Source: Candidatus Riesia pediculischaeffi
GTDB taxonomy: Bacteria > Pseudomonadota > Gammaproteobacteria > Enterobacterales > Enterobacteriaceae
Assembly: GCF_002073895.1 (NCBI RefSeq)
Contig: NZ_CP012839.1
Location: 236,013-289,409 of the forward strand
Length of the DNA stretch: 53,397 nt
Direction: 5' to 3'
Made by a program: the position numbers and the translations under genes. Under the pieces are notes generated by a model. That model did no database searches. It saw only the letters and a list, made by a program, of their open reading frames with translations, and had not been told where the DNA came from. Shown piece after piece: positions 30,491 through 40,554 of the stretch (positions are counted from its first letter, which is position 1; every line of letters starts with the position of its first letter).

Positions 30491-32239
30491 ATGAACATTA
30501 AACAAATTATCCAAGAAAAGATACGATCTATAGTAACCTTTGAAAATTTCTGTGACAGCGTTGAAGTTCGAGTGCGTTTTTCTAAAAATAGGAAAACATT
30601 CGGAGATTATCAGATAGAAGGATTATCCAATATTTTAAAATCAAATCGAATATCTTTGGAAACTTTCAAAAGAAAGTTATGCTATCTTTTTTCAAAGGAA
30701 GAGTATATAAAAAGTATAAAAATAATCGAACCGAATTTCATCAATATCTTTCTTCATGAAAGATGGATCTCTAGACAGATAGATACAATTTTTTCGAAGG
30801 ATCGTTTAGGTGTCTCTCAAGATAACTATCAAAAAAAAATTGTTACAATAATAGACTACTCTTCCCCAAATATGGCGAAAAACATGCATGTTGGACATTT
30901 AAGGTCTACAATCATTGGAGATACAGTAGTGAGGGTATCAAAATTCCTAGGGAAGAAAGTGATCAAAGCAAATCATATTGGAGATTGGGGTACTCAATTT
31001 GGAATGATTATAGCCTATTTGAAGGAAATACTAAGAAAAAATTGTGTGAAAAACATAACATTAGAAAAAATTGAAGATATTTATCAGAGATCTAGAAAAA
31101 TTTTTGATCAAAATGGACGATTCTCCCATATTTCTAGAAGATATATTCAACAATTACAATCTGGAGATGATGAATTACTCACTTTATGGAACGATCTCGT
31201 TCAGATTACGATATTAGAAAATCAAAGAATATACGATCTTCTTGGAGTATCCCTTAATAAGGGAGATATAGTAGCAGAAAGCTTTTACAAGGATATGTTG
31301 CAAGATATAGTCGAAGATTTAAAACAAAAAAAAATAGCGGTGATACACAATGGGGCCGTGGTGGTCTATTTAGACGATTTCAAAAATCATCATGGAAGAT
31401 CTTCAGCCGTGATGATTCAAAAGAGCGACGGAGGGTATCTATACGCAACCGTCGAAATTGCCTGTTTAAAATATAGATGTGAAAAGTTAAAGGCAGATCG
31501 TATCATATATTACGTTGATTCAAGACAAACACGTCATTTACAACAATCTTGGGCTATCGCTAGGAAAGCTGGTTATATCAAAAAACGAGTAAAACTGGAA
31601 CATCATCAGATCGGTATGATTTTAGGAGAAGATAAAAAACCGTTTCGAACTAGATCTGGAAGGAACATTAAATTATTTGATCTTCTGAAGGAATCAATTA
31701 CGAGGGCAAGAAAATTCATTGTCGATAAAAATTCTGAACATCTTAACAAAAGAAGTATCTCTCGAACTGCGCGTAAGATAGGAATCGGATCAGTTAAATA
31801 TTCTGACTTATCTAAAAATAGAAAAACGGACTACGTATTTGATTGGAATAATGTATTTTCATTCATCGGAAACACTTCTTCATACATCCAATATACGTAT
31901 TCTAGGACAAAATCTTTAATAAATAGATCGAATATAAGTCCTAAGGAACTGAAAAATGATTTCTACTTATCTGACAGGTATGAGAGAGAATTATCTATAC
32001 AATTGTTGAGGTTGGAGGAAGTGTTACAAGACGTCTCCAAAATGGGTTTACCGAACATCTTGTGTTGTTACTTATATGAATTATCTAATATATTTTCAAA
32101 ATTTTATGAACATTGTGCTATTCTACATTCAATAGACGACATTCAAAAAGAAAACAGAATTAAGTTAGTCTTCTTAACTGAGAGAACCATAAAGATCGGT
32201 TTGAATCTTTTAGGAATTCAAACCGTGTCAAAGATGTAA
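30491..32239 (+). CDS. argS: arginyl-tRNA synthetase
   Basis: A class I synthetase that charges tRNA-Arg, including the tRNA-Arg(UCU) encoded later in this window. The HIGH-type motif is in SSPNMAKNMHVGHLRSTIIGD. NHIGDWGTQFGM, the substrate-pocket region DSRQTRHLQQSWAIARKAG, and the C-terminal DALR-type anticodon domain (SNIFSKFYEHCAIL ... LGIQTVSKM) are all present. Length 582 against 577. Confidence 0.95.
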   Translation: MNIKQIIQEKIRSIVTFENFCDSVEVRVRFSKNRKTFGDYQIEGLSNILKSNRISLETFKRKLCYLFSKEEYIKSIKIIEPNFINIFLHERWISRQIDTIFSKDRLGVSQDNYQKKIVTIIDYSSPNMAKNMHVGHLRSTIIGDTVVRVSKFLGKKVIKANHIGDWGTQFGMIIAYLKEILRKNCVKNITLEKIEDIYQRSRKIFDQNGRFSHISRRYIQQLQSGDDELLTLWNDLVQITILENQRIYDLLGVSLNKGDIVAESFYKDMLQDIVEDLKQKKIAVIHNGAVVVYLDDFKNHHGRSSAVMIQKSDGGYLYATVEIACLKYRCEKLKADRIIYYVDSRQTRHLQQSWAIARKAGYIKKRVKLEHHQIGMILGEDKKPFRTRSGRNIKLFDLLKESITRARKFIVDKNSEHLNKRSISRTARKIGIGSVKYSDLSKNRKTDYVFDWNNVFSFIGNTSSYIQYTYSRTKSLINRSNISPKELKNDFYLSDRYERELSIQLLRLEEVLQDVSKMGLPNILCCYLYELSNIFSKFYEHCAILHSIDDIQKENRIKLVFLTERTIKIGLNLLGIQTVSKM

Positions 32240-32363
32240 AACCTAATCATTACTCTGATAAGGCACATTACGTTTGATCTATTCATTTGATATGACATTT
32301 GTTCTGAAGATTGATAGAATCTTTAAACAACGACTTTTCATAAAGTTTAAATATTTTTAGATT

Positions 32364-32472
32364 CGTTCTACTTGGTTCGAAATCAGTAATATCATAATAC
32401 CAAACTGGTCAGGTCTGGAAAGAAGCATCCAAAGGTATTTGGATATGTACCGAACGAAACCAAGTAGAAGAA
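32364..32472 (+). ncRNA. ffs: signal recognition particle 4.5S RNA
   Basis: The apical domain GGTCAGGTCTGGAAAGAAGC matches the Ffh-binding core of E. coli 4.5S RNA, including the GGAA tetraloop. The flanks pair: TTCTACTTGGTT at 32366-32377 with AACCAAGTAGAA ending at 32469. Length of about 108 agrees with the 114-nt E. coli RNA. Ends are set by the outer helix and may be off by a few bases. It lies upstream of dnaX, as in E. coli. Confidence 0.92.
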
Positions 32473-33383
32473 CGAGATTTAAAATTTTTTTTCGGTCGTG
32501 TCTTACACGAGCATTCAACCATAAAAATAACGGTGCGAAGATTTAACAAATCTGTCGAAAGAATCTGTGTATATGACACTTTTATTGATTTATTCAAATA
32601 TTATGGAGGTGCAAAGAAGATCTTTGAAGGTCTTTCCATGAAATATATAATATATTTTTAAATCGTTTTAACCGACCATATCGGCTTAAAAACAATTTAT
32701 GATCATTGATCAATAGGGTCTTCCTTTTGACGATAGGAATCAGAGGTTCTCTCCATCGAGACGGAACATTTTAGATGAGTGCACCATTTCGATTTGAACA
32801 GCCTAGAGTGATTAGATAATTGGATTATTTCTAATTGAATCTTTCAGAAAATTAAGATTTTTATTATGATATGGTAAAATTTATAGACATAAATGATATG
32901 ATGTTTTATTACCTTCAAATTTTTGAAAAAATGCCATATCTGTTAGGTAATCGTACCTGTTGCATAGAATCTTATTCGACTTTTCAGTCACAAATAATCT
33001 CAAATTTTTTGAATGGATAACATCATTCTCCGTCAAATCATTTAACGATGGAACAAGAGAAGTATCTTCAATGGATTCGTTTGAAAAATATTCTTCTAAT
33101 TAAAGGGAGATGTTTCTTTGAACATTTTCAAAGGAGTGATTTATAAAGAAAAGATATAACAGGATGAGATAAATATCTGAAAGTTATCTAACATCAATTT
33201 TTCTGATCAATTCTTCTAAACAGTTGAAATTACCGTCGAAATAATCCATGTTAATGATCGTAAAGAGAATATCTAGAAATTAATACGAAGATTATTCGAC
33301 CCATTTCGTTTTAAGAACGATTTTAAAGGTGCAAATAATTCTGATGTTTCACCAACACCGTCAATCGCCAAAGAATCGTGATC
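32473..33383. other. gene-free region between 4.5S RNA and dnaX
   Basis: About 900 AT-rich bases. In E. coli this neighbourhood includes apt. Short open frames are present on both strands but none has recognisable similarity. The promoter of dnaX should lie near its right end. Confidence 0.45.
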
Positions 33384-34505
33384 ATGAAAGATCTTACGCT
33401 AGCTAGAAAATGGAGACCCATTTCTTTTCAAGACATTTCTGGACAAGAACATGTCATCGAATCGTTGTCCTATTGTTTACACGAGGGGAAGTTGCACCAT
33501 ACATATCTTTTTTCCGGATCTCATGGGGTCGGAAAAACAACAATAGCCAGAATTTTCTCTAAAGGAATGAGTTGTAAATCAGGAATCACTGATCATCCTT
33601 GTAACCGATGTGATAATTGTACTGAGATTCAGAATGGATCTTTTATCGATTTGATCGAAGTAGATGCAGCATCTAAATCTAAAATAGAACATATAAAAGA
33701 AATATTGGATAATTCAGAATATCTTCCGGCAAAAGGAAAATTTAAAATATTCTTAATAGATGAAGTGCACATGTTATCCAGGTATAGTTTTAACGCTTTA
33801 TTGAAAAAATTGGAAGAACCTCCAGAACATATAAAATTTTTGCTAGCAACAACTAATCCAGAAAAGTTACCTTCCACGATTATCTCTAGATGTTTACATT
33901 TTCAACTGAACATATTAAGTGAAGAGAAAATTTGTGATAGATTGGAAAGAATCTTTCTATGCGAGAATGTGCAAAACGATCTTTCGTCTAGGAAGTTAAT
34001 CGCAAGATTATCAGGAGGAAGTTTAAGAGACGCTTTGAATATTTCAGAGCAAGTTATTTCGGTTGGAAAAGGAAAGATATCAAAGGATCTCATAATTGAC
34101 ATCATCGGAATACCAGATGAAGATTGCTCATTTCAAATCATGAAATCTATTGCACAGAACGATTTCAAAAAAATGATGTCTATAGTAGAAGAGTTTTCAA
34201 AAAGAAGTGGAAACTGGGATAAGTTGTTGTCAAGTTTATTAAACTTCATCCACGAAATAATCATTGCAAAGTTTTTGCAAAACGATAGAGCACACTACAA
34301 AGAAATTCATAAGAACATCTGGATCATGTTAAATTTGATCAAATCCACGGAAGATCTATACTTCTATTACCACACCATACTATCCGGAAGAAAGAACATC
34401 TCTTTCTCTCCGACTAGAAGAATTGGTGTGGAAGTTACTCTATGCAAAGCCATAACGAAGTTCAATTTCTCTGATGTTTCAAATAAATCGAAATCTTCGA
34501 CATAA
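33384..34505 (+). CDS. dnaX: DNA polymerase III clamp-loader subunit (gamma-length DnaX)
   Basis: DnaX is the ATPase of the sliding-clamp loader. The N-terminus LARKWRPISFQDISGQEH, Walker A GSHGVGKTTIAR, the zinc cysteines (CNRCDNCTEI with an earlier Cys), DEVHMLSRYSFNALLKKLEEPPEH, and sensor 1/arginine-finger region (LATTNPEKLPSTIISRC) are intact. The protein ends soon after domain III (SGRKNISFSPTRRIGVEVTLCKAI), about 374 residues. E. coli gamma is 431 and tau is 643, so the tau domains that bind DnaB and the polymerase alpha subunit are gone, as is the slippery A AAA AAG signal. A GTG two codons earlier is an alternative start. Confidence 0.93.
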   Translation: MKDLTLARKWRPISFQDISGQEHVIESLSYCLHEGKLHHTYLFSGSHGVGKTTIARIFSKGMSCKSGITDHPCNRCDNCTEIQNGSFIDLIEVDAASKSKIEHIKEILDNSEYLPAKGKFKIFLIDEVHMLSRYSFNALLKKLEEPPEHIKFLLATTNPEKLPSTIISRCLHFQLNILSEEKICDRLERIFLCENVQNDLSSRKLIARLSGGSLRDALNISEQVISVGKGKISKDLIIDIIGIPDEDCSFQIMKSIAQNDFKKMMSIVEEFSKRSGNWDKLLSSLLNFIHEIIIAKFLQNDRAHYKEIHKNIWIMLNLIKSTEDLYFYYHTILSGRKNISFSPTRRIGVEVTLCKAITKFNFSDVSNKSKSST

Positions 34506-34583
34506 TTTCTAAAAACAGGAGGTAATGTATTGATTCTGAACGTATAAATATTTTTGAGATGCATAAATCGTACACAACGTAGG

Positions 34584-34877
34584 ATGATATTTTTTGGACG
34601 AGGTATTTTAATTTTGACGATAAAATCGATGAGGGTCATCGTCGTAACGATCAATGATCGACTGTGAAGATGGTTGCAAAATAGAGTTCATGAGGTTCGA
34701 TGTTCATTTTTATTAACGAATACGCTCAAGATATCTTTTCGATCGAATCTAAAAAATGAAGAAGAAATCTTAACTTCGTCAATTTCTTCGACTTTTTCGA
34801 ATAGATCACATATGAATTTTCGATTGGCTATCTTCTGTGATTATCCTATCTCGACGATAAACTACTGCACGGCTTAA
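34584..34877 (+). pseudogene. possible relic of ybaB (nucleoid-associated protein)
   Basis: In E. coli ybaB follows dnaX. Here one frame reads MIFFGRG (YbaB starts MFGKGG), then VVTIND (YbaB VKVTING), then a TGA. It continues with SNLKNEEEILTSSISSTFSN, which resembles the YbaB segment [20 protein letters not shown]. All pieces are in one frame and in the right order. An orphan AGGAGGTAATG at 34517-34527 may be the old start region. The similarity is weak and partly subjective, so this is a candidate only. Confidence 0.35.
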
Positions 34878-35252
34878 CCCGAGCGTTATTGAGCATAAAA
34901 CGATATCGATCACCGTACAGAGTCAGAGAAATTTTGATGATTTTAAAAGTCTTTCGTAAAAATATTTAGGTACGGTTGTAGCATACTTGATTCATCCAAC
35001 TATCTTATCACCTGAAGACTGTTTCTTTGATACGACTTGTAGAAAGATCCATGAATCTTAATCACATAAAAGATCGTGATCATAACTCAGTGATACATAA
35101 AATGATTGCACGAATGGAAATCTAAGAATTTATTGTACGGTAGATTGTGAATCTGCTAAAAAATAATGATCGAATTAGAACTATTTCGAAATTGACCTAA
35201 AGTTCATACAAACATAAGAATAATTCAAATGTAATGAGATCGAGGTAATACG
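34878..35252. other. gene-free spacer upstream of htpG
   Basis: About 375 bases where E. coli has recR. No RecR fragment is recognisable. A sigma-70-like promoter candidate for htpG lies near the right end. Confidence 0.4.
35192..35220 (+). promoter_or_regulatory. weak candidate promoter for htpG
   Basis: TTGACC (5 of 6 to the -35 consensus), 17 bases, then TAAGAA (3 of 6). No CTTGAA/CCCCAT sigma-32 pair is visible upstream of htpG, in contrast to groES. Confidence 0.3.
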
Positions 35253-37133
35253 ATGGAAGAGACAAAAAAAGAAGTGTTACAATTTCAGTCCGAGGTGAAA
35301 CAGCTCTTGGGTTTGATGGTTTATTCGCTTTACTCCAACAGAGATATATTCATTAGAGAACTTATCTCAAATGCTTCCGATGCGATCAACAAACTTAAGT
35401 TCATTGCTATCTCTGATTCCTCCCTATACGAAAAAGAACATGATTTTGAAATTAGGATTTCCTTAGATAAAAAGAATAAAACAATATCCATCAGAGATAA
35501 TGGAATCGGGATGAGTAAAAGTGATATCATCAAAAACTTAGGAACCATTGCGAAATCTGGAACCAAAGAGTTCCTAAAATTCTCGAAAGATTGTGATAAA
35601 AAAAATATAAATCAGTTGATCGGTCAGTTTGGAGTAGGGTTTTATTCTTCTTTTATCGTCTCCAAAAAGGTGATCGTGAAAAGTAGACTCGCAGGTTCAG
35701 AACGTAGTCAAGGAGTTTTATGGGAATCTGAAGGGACAGGGGAGTATTCTATCAAATATGAAGACAAGGTAGACCGTGGTACGGAGGTAATCCTACATGT
35801 TAAAGAAGATCAGGAAGATCTACTAAGTCATTCAAAGCTATCTAATATCATCAAACGATACTCTAACCATATCGATATTCCAATAAAAATGAAGACAGTT
35901 GATCGAAGAGAAAATCGAACATTTTGGAAACAGATCAATCTTGCCACAGCTCTATGGAGAAAAGATAAAAGTAATATTTCAGAAAACGAATATAGAGAAT
36001 TCTACAAAAATTTGTTCAAAGATAGTTTTGATCCGATATTTTGGATGCATAATAAAGTGGAAGGAACACAAGAATATATCAGTTTAATGTTTATACCTTC
36101 TAAATCCTCTATAGATTTATGGAACCGTGAAAAGAAAGGATCGTTCTACCTTTATGTGAGGAGGGTCTTTATCAAAGACATCTCCGATCAAGTTGTTCCG
36201 AACTATCTACGTTTCATAAGAGGATTAATTGATTCTGAACATCTTTCTTTGAACATATCCAGAGAAATTTTACAGAAAGATGAAAACGTGCGAAAGCTAA
36301 AAAAACAGATTACTAGAAGAATTCTAAATTCTTTGGAGATGTTGTCTAAGAATCATCCAGAGAAGTATCAGATGGTATGGGATGGATTCGGTTCGGTCTT
36401 AAAGGAAGGTCCTGCAGAAGATATATCGCATAAATCATCCATCATCAACCTGTTGAGGTTCTCGTCTACTTTTGTAGAAGACGAACAACAGACGGTCTCT
36501 CTGAGAGAATATTGTGATAGGGCAGAGAAAGGACAGAACAAGATCTATTATCTTACAGCAGATAACTATATCTCTGCGAAAAAAAGTCCACATCTGGACT
36601 GCTTCAAAAATCAAAATATTGAAGTCTTGTTGCTATATGATAGAATTGACGAATGGATGATGAACTATATATTTGAATTCCGAGGGAAAGAGTTCCAATC
36701 GATCAGCAAAAACGATTCTTTTCTGGAAGATACAGTCACTCAACGAAAAAACGATATCATCATCTCTGATGAAAAGATCTTCCAACCTTTTCTTAAAAGG
36801 GTGAAGATGGTTCTGGAAAAAGATATAAAAGATGTTCACATGACTTGCAGATTAGAAAAATATCCCTGTGTTCTGAAAACTGATAAAAATGAAATGAGTA
36901 GTCAGATGGCCAAACTGTTCTCATCGGTTGGTCAATCTGTTCCTCCAATTAAATATGATTTCTTCTTGAATAGATCACATCCAATAATAAATAAAATCAT
37001 GAAGATAGAAGATGAGAATCTATTTTCTAGATGGGTAAAAACAATCTTTAATCAAGCTTTGCTGATAGAACAAGGTTATTTAAAGGATGTTAATCAGTTT
37101 ATCATTGATATTAATCAGCTGCTCTCTTCATGA
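35253..37133 (+). CDS. htpG: chaperone HtpG (Hsp90 family)
   Basis: ATP-dependent cytosolic chaperone. The GHKL ATPase domain begins LQFQSEVKQLLGLMVYSLYSNRDIFIRELISNASDA and includes IRDNGIGMSKSDIIKNLGTIAKSGTKEF and GQFGVGFYSSFIVS. The middle domain has FIKDISDQVVPNYLRFIRGLIDSEHLSLNISREILQ. The C-terminal dimerisation domain is complete. Length 626 against 624. An aGGTAAT box precedes the ATG. It lies next to adk as in E. coli. Confidence 0.96.
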   Translation: MEETKKEVLQFQSEVKQLLGLMVYSLYSNRDIFIRELISNASDAINKLKFIAISDSSLYEKEHDFEIRISLDKKNKTISIRDNGIGMSKSDIIKNLGTIAKSGTKEFLKFSKDCDKKNINQLIGQFGVGFYSSFIVSKKVIVKSRLAGSERSQGVLWESEGTGEYSIKYEDKVDRGTEVILHVKEDQEDLLSHSKLSNIIKRYSNHIDIPIKMKTVDRRENRTFWKQINLATALWRKDKSNISENEYREFYKNLFKDSFDPIFWMHNKVEGTQEYISLMFIPSKSSIDLWNREKKGSFYLYVRRVFIKDISDQVVPNYLRFIRGLIDSEHLSLNISREILQKDENVRKLKKQITRRILNSLEMLSKNHPEKYQMVWDGFGSVLKEGPAEDISHKSSIINLLRFSSTFVEDEQQTVSLREYCDRAEKGQNKIYYLTADNYISAKKSPHLDCFKNQNIEVLLLYDRIDEWMMNYIFEFRGKEFQSISKNDSFLEDTVTQRKNDIIISDEKIFQPFLKRVKMVLEKDIKDVHMTCRLEKYPCVLKTDKNEMSSQMAKLFSSVGQSVPPIKYDFFLNRSHPIINKIMKIEDENLFSRWVKTIFNQALLIEQGYLKDVNQFIIDINQLLSS

Positions 37134-37220
37134 TAGAGGAGATATGTTATTAGATGAAATTTTTAGAAAGCACTTTCTTTTTTTGATCAGAGGGTATCAA
37201 TATTTCTTAGGATCGTTTAA

Positions 37221-37913
37221 ATGATAGGAATCATACTAATAGGAGCTCCATGTTCTGGAAAGGGGACTCATTCTGAGTTCATCTGCAGGAGATATGATGT
37301 ATCAAAAATTTCTGTAGGGGATCTTCTAAGATCTCGGACATCTTTGATCGATCCATATGATGACAGAGTAGATCATTTAATTAGTCGAGGTCGTTTGATC
37401 GAGGATGAAACAATCATCGATATTATGAGGAAAAAATTTGCCGAGATGAATTGTAGAAAGGGATTTCTTTTAGATGGTTTTCCAAGAACGGTACGACAAG
37501 CTCGATCCATGCTTGAATTAGTAGAGGATGTTCGCTACATATTGATCGAACTAATGGTCGATACAAGTAAGATTATGGATCGAATATCTGGACGTTTGAT
37601 CCATATCCCTTCCAACAGAATATATCACTCCACATTCAATCCTCCTAAAAAGAAAGGTTTGGATGATCTTACCGGAGAAAAATTAGAAGTTAGGATAGAC
37701 GATACATCTGAGATAGTACGAAAAAGAATCGATATATACCATCGTTGTACAGAACCTTTGATACGTTTCTGTAGAGAAATAGAAAGGGTTTCGTGTTTTA
37801 AGGTGGATGCAAACAAAGGTATCAAAGATGTTCAAAAGGAAATCGTTAAAATATTGGATCGAGCTCATTCTAACGATCTACATCGAAGGCTGACACGTAG
37901 ATCCAATCTTTAA
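37221..37913 (+). CDS. adk: adenylate kinase
   Basis: Balances AMP, ADP and ATP. The P-loop reads GAPCSGKGTHS (GAPGAGKGTQ in E. coli, with C for G). SVGDLLRS and LLDGFPRTVRQA are typical. The LID domain (GRLIHIPSNRIYHSTFNPPKKKGLDDLTGE) is present. Length 230 against 214, the extra residues forming a basic C-terminal tail ending RRLTRRSNL. It follows htpG; the E. coli neighbour hemH is missing, and ybaL converges on it. Confidence 0.94.
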   Translation: MIGIILIGAPCSGKGTHSEFICRRYDVSKISVGDLLRSRTSLIDPYDDRVDHLISRGRLIEDETIIDIMRKKFAEMNCRKGFLLDGFPRTVRQARSMLELVEDVRYILIELMVDTSKIMDRISGRLIHIPSNRIYHSTFNPPKKKGLDDLTGEKLEVRIDDTSEIVRKRIDIYHRCTEPLIRFCREIERVSCFKVDANKGIKDVQKEIVKILDRAHSNDLHRRLTRRSNL

Positions 37914-37926
37914 AACCTTTTGGATT

Positions 37927-37943
37927 ATCCAACCTAATTGGAT
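37927..37943. terminator. weak hairpin between convergent adk and ybaL
   Basis: ATCCAA, five bases, TTGGAT, followed by TTTTCC on the plus strand. The stem is only 6 bp, so a terminator role is a guess from position. Confidence 0.28.
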
Positions 37944-37970
37944 TTTCCGATGAGAGGGTGGCTGTTTAAT

Positions 37971-39167
37971 TCATTTTCTGAAGAAACCTGTTACGTTGTT
38001 TATTTTCACTAAAAAAGAATTAACAATGATAGAAATTACGGCTCCTGAAAGAATCAGATTCTGAACCTCGTGGCTGAATAAGTGTAGATTTGTGCCTATT
38101 TTAGATAAAATAAATGAAAACTCTCCTATTTGTGTTAAATTGACGGCCACTCCAAAAGAATCTTTGTAGCTGTATCCGAACAGTTTGATCAGAAAAGAGA
38201 TAAAAAACAGTTTTCCAAACACTATAATTGTTAAGATTATCAAAATTTGTATTGGATACGTCAACAACACAGTTGGATCGAGCAACATACCGACTGACAC
38301 AAAGAAGAGGACCGCGAACGCATCCTTCAATGGGAGGATGTCCTTTGCTGCTTTTTTACTTAATTTAGATTTATTTAGCGTTATTCCAGCAAAAAATGCA
38401 CCTATTGCGAAAGAAACATTGAACAAAGTAACGGAAGCGTACGCGATCCCTATCGCGAACACTAGAATCGCTAGAGTAAAGAGTTCTCTAGAATCAGTTT
38501 CCTCTGTTTTCGAAAGAAGGTATGGAATTAATCTCTTTCCAAACATCAAAGTCAATACGATGAAACAAGAAACCTTTACCATCGTCAACAAGGTTCTTAT
38601 GAAAATCGAAAAAAGATGATTCTCTTGTACCACATCGTTGACCAGATTATACAATACTGGCAGTATCAGCAGGATCAATAGCATAATCAAATCTTCAACG
38701 ATCAACCATCCAATAGAAATTTTTCCAATTTTACTGCAAACAATCTTTTTTTCTTCTAAGGTTCTTAACAACACCAAAGTGCTAGAAGTCGAAAAACATA
38801 GTCCGAATAGAACTCCAGAAAAAATTTCACAACCTATGCATCTCGATAATATAAAGCCTAACAACGTCGTGATAAGAACTTGTATGATTGCCCCTGGGAC
38901 TGCGATAGATTTAACTGAGAGGAGATCATTCAATGAAAAGTGCAAACCAACTCCGAACATGAGCAATATTATTCCAATTTCGGCAAGTTCACTGGCAAGC
39001 ACGGTATTCACAACGAACCCTGGTGTAAAAGGACCGATAATAAATCCAGCTGTTAGATACCCTACCAAAGGAGATATTTTAATTTTTTGAGAAATCATCC
39101 CAAAAAGATATGCTAGACATAGTCCTCCTGTGATTGTAGCCATCAAAGATTGAGAAGAATGATCCAT
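37971..39167 (-). CDS. ybaL: YbaL-type cation:proton antiporter, membrane domain only
   Basis: E. coli YbaL is a KefC/CPA2-family antiporter of 558 residues with a C-terminal NAD-binding RCK (TrkA-N) domain. Here the whole 12-13-span membrane domain is conserved: ISPLVGYLTAGFIIGPFTPGF, LMFGVGLHFSLNDLLSVKSIAVPGA, STSSTLVLLRTLEE, GWLIVEDLIM, SFAIGAFFAGITLNKSKLS, KDAFAVLFFVSVGMLLDP. The protein stops at about 398 residues, and adk lies where the RCK domain would be. I start at ATG 39167 (MDHSSQ), which aligns with the E. coli start; the frame is open to 39290. Loss of RCK removes the likely gating domain. Confidence 0.88.
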   Translation of the reverse strand: MDHSSQSLMATITGGLCLAYLFGMISQKIKISPLVGYLTAGFIIGPFTPGFVVNTVLASELAEIGIILLMFGVGLHFSLNDLLSVKSIAVPGAIIQVLITTLLGFILSRCIGCEIFSGVLFGLCFSTSSTLVLLRTLEEKKIVCSKIGKISIGWLIVEDLIMLLILLILPVLYNLVNDVVQENHLFSIFIRTLLTMVKVSCFIVLTLMFGKRLIPYLLSKTEETDSRELFTLAILVFAIGIAYASVTLFNVSFAIGAFFAGITLNKSKLSKKAAKDILPLKDAFAVLFFVSVGMLLDPTVLLTYPIQILIILTIIVFGKLFFISFLIKLFGYSYKDSFGVAVNLTQIGEFSFILSKIGTNLHLFSHEVQNLILSGAVISIIVNSFLVKINNVTGFFRK

Positions 39168-40554
39168 GATATTGTGATACCTTTTAATCTCATATTCGAT
39201 CGTCTCATTATATTTTAAAAATCGAGAAACCCTTCGAGAAAAATCTGAACTGAAATAGATTTTTAGAAAGTTGTCGATTAATATATGCAATTACTAATCA
39301 ATTAGTCAAAATATTTTTGATCAAAATAATTCTAGGATATTCTATTAAAGATATCTGTACTCATGAATATATGCTATATAAAAATCAATTTTCAAACGGT
39401 CTCATATCTAGAATATCTTAAAAAGGAAGATTGTTTGATATTCATTTCTTTATAACGATGATTCGTTTATAAAAGAAATAAAACTTTTCCTTATTCTCAA
39501 TAAAATCATCGATTTTAGAGATCTTAATCTAGTTGTAGGATTTTTGAAGTATGCGTAAGAATTCATATTACTCATTTGATAGAGTGATAAGGTGATCTTA
39601 AAAAATTTAAGATCATGATGTTTTACAGGTAGATCGTTGGGATCTCAACGATGTCGTGTAGAATCATTTTCATCAAGTAGATTGAACCTCGTGAAGCTAC
39701 AGTTAGTTATTTTAATAAAACTATAAACATAACTGATATTCGATTCAGATCATTATGAAAATCGACAATTGTTGAAAAAGTTGTGAAATTAAACTCTGTG
39801 AATGCGAATTTGATTTCAACAAACTGCACAAATATCTTAATCATGATAAGATATCTCGGATACGAACGTGTCAACCTTAATCTTCTTCCCCATACATCAC
39901 AGATGATATGAACAGATCGTTTCCAGATATCTCATTGCAGTTGAATGAAAGAAAAATACATCACACTTATTTCAAACGTGTGAAATACGTTCAAATCACA
40001 TTAAATAGCCCGAGTGTTAGTACTTTAACCGATCGTATTTCATTTTTTATACGAAGATAATCAAAATATTTTAGAAATAACGCACTATACGTTCTCAATA
40101 GAAGGGAATCTTCTTCAACGAAAGATAAATCGTTTTGAACGGTAGAGTATTTTTTCAAAACATTTCTTATGCCTTAGATTTTTCTACTGAAAACTGCGAT
40201 CGAAAATTCACGATTGTTGATAGGATCATTAAAAACTCATTACTTTAATAAACTCATCTTACCAAACACAATCGGTAACTAATGTTCATTAGCTTATCAT
40301 ATTCAAAAGGAAACAACGTTCTACAGAATATGTAAAACGTAACTTCAAATGATTAGTTATTTTTTTTAAGTTCTTAGAGATCCATGATCTAAAAATCATT
40401 ATACATTTCAATAAATTTTTGATAGATTTTTCATCATGTTTAATATTATACTCTGAATAGTTTTAAAGTGTACGAAAAATTTTATTAAGAATAAAAAACT
40501 TCTAGAAAAGTATTCCGATAAAACCGTTTTCGATCAAATCTTCATATTCTTAAA
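39168..40554. other. long gene-free region between divergent ybaL and cysS
   Basis: Almost 1.4 kb, the longest gene-free stretch in the window. It is AT-rich, with only short open frames and a few small inverted repeats (for example ATCGTTG / CAACGAT around 39630-39655). I recognise no tRNA, ncRNA or gene fragment. Promoters for ybaL and cysS should be at its ends. Confidence 0.45.

Noticed and set aside
35100..35252. Sigma-32 promoter before htpG
   Set aside because: Looked for CTTGAA with CCCCAT spacing; only a weak sigma-70-like match is present.
39630..39655. Small inverted repeat ATCGTTG/CAACGAT as a regulatory element
   Set aside because: Only 7 bp and far from either gene start; expected by chance in this AT-rich stretch.
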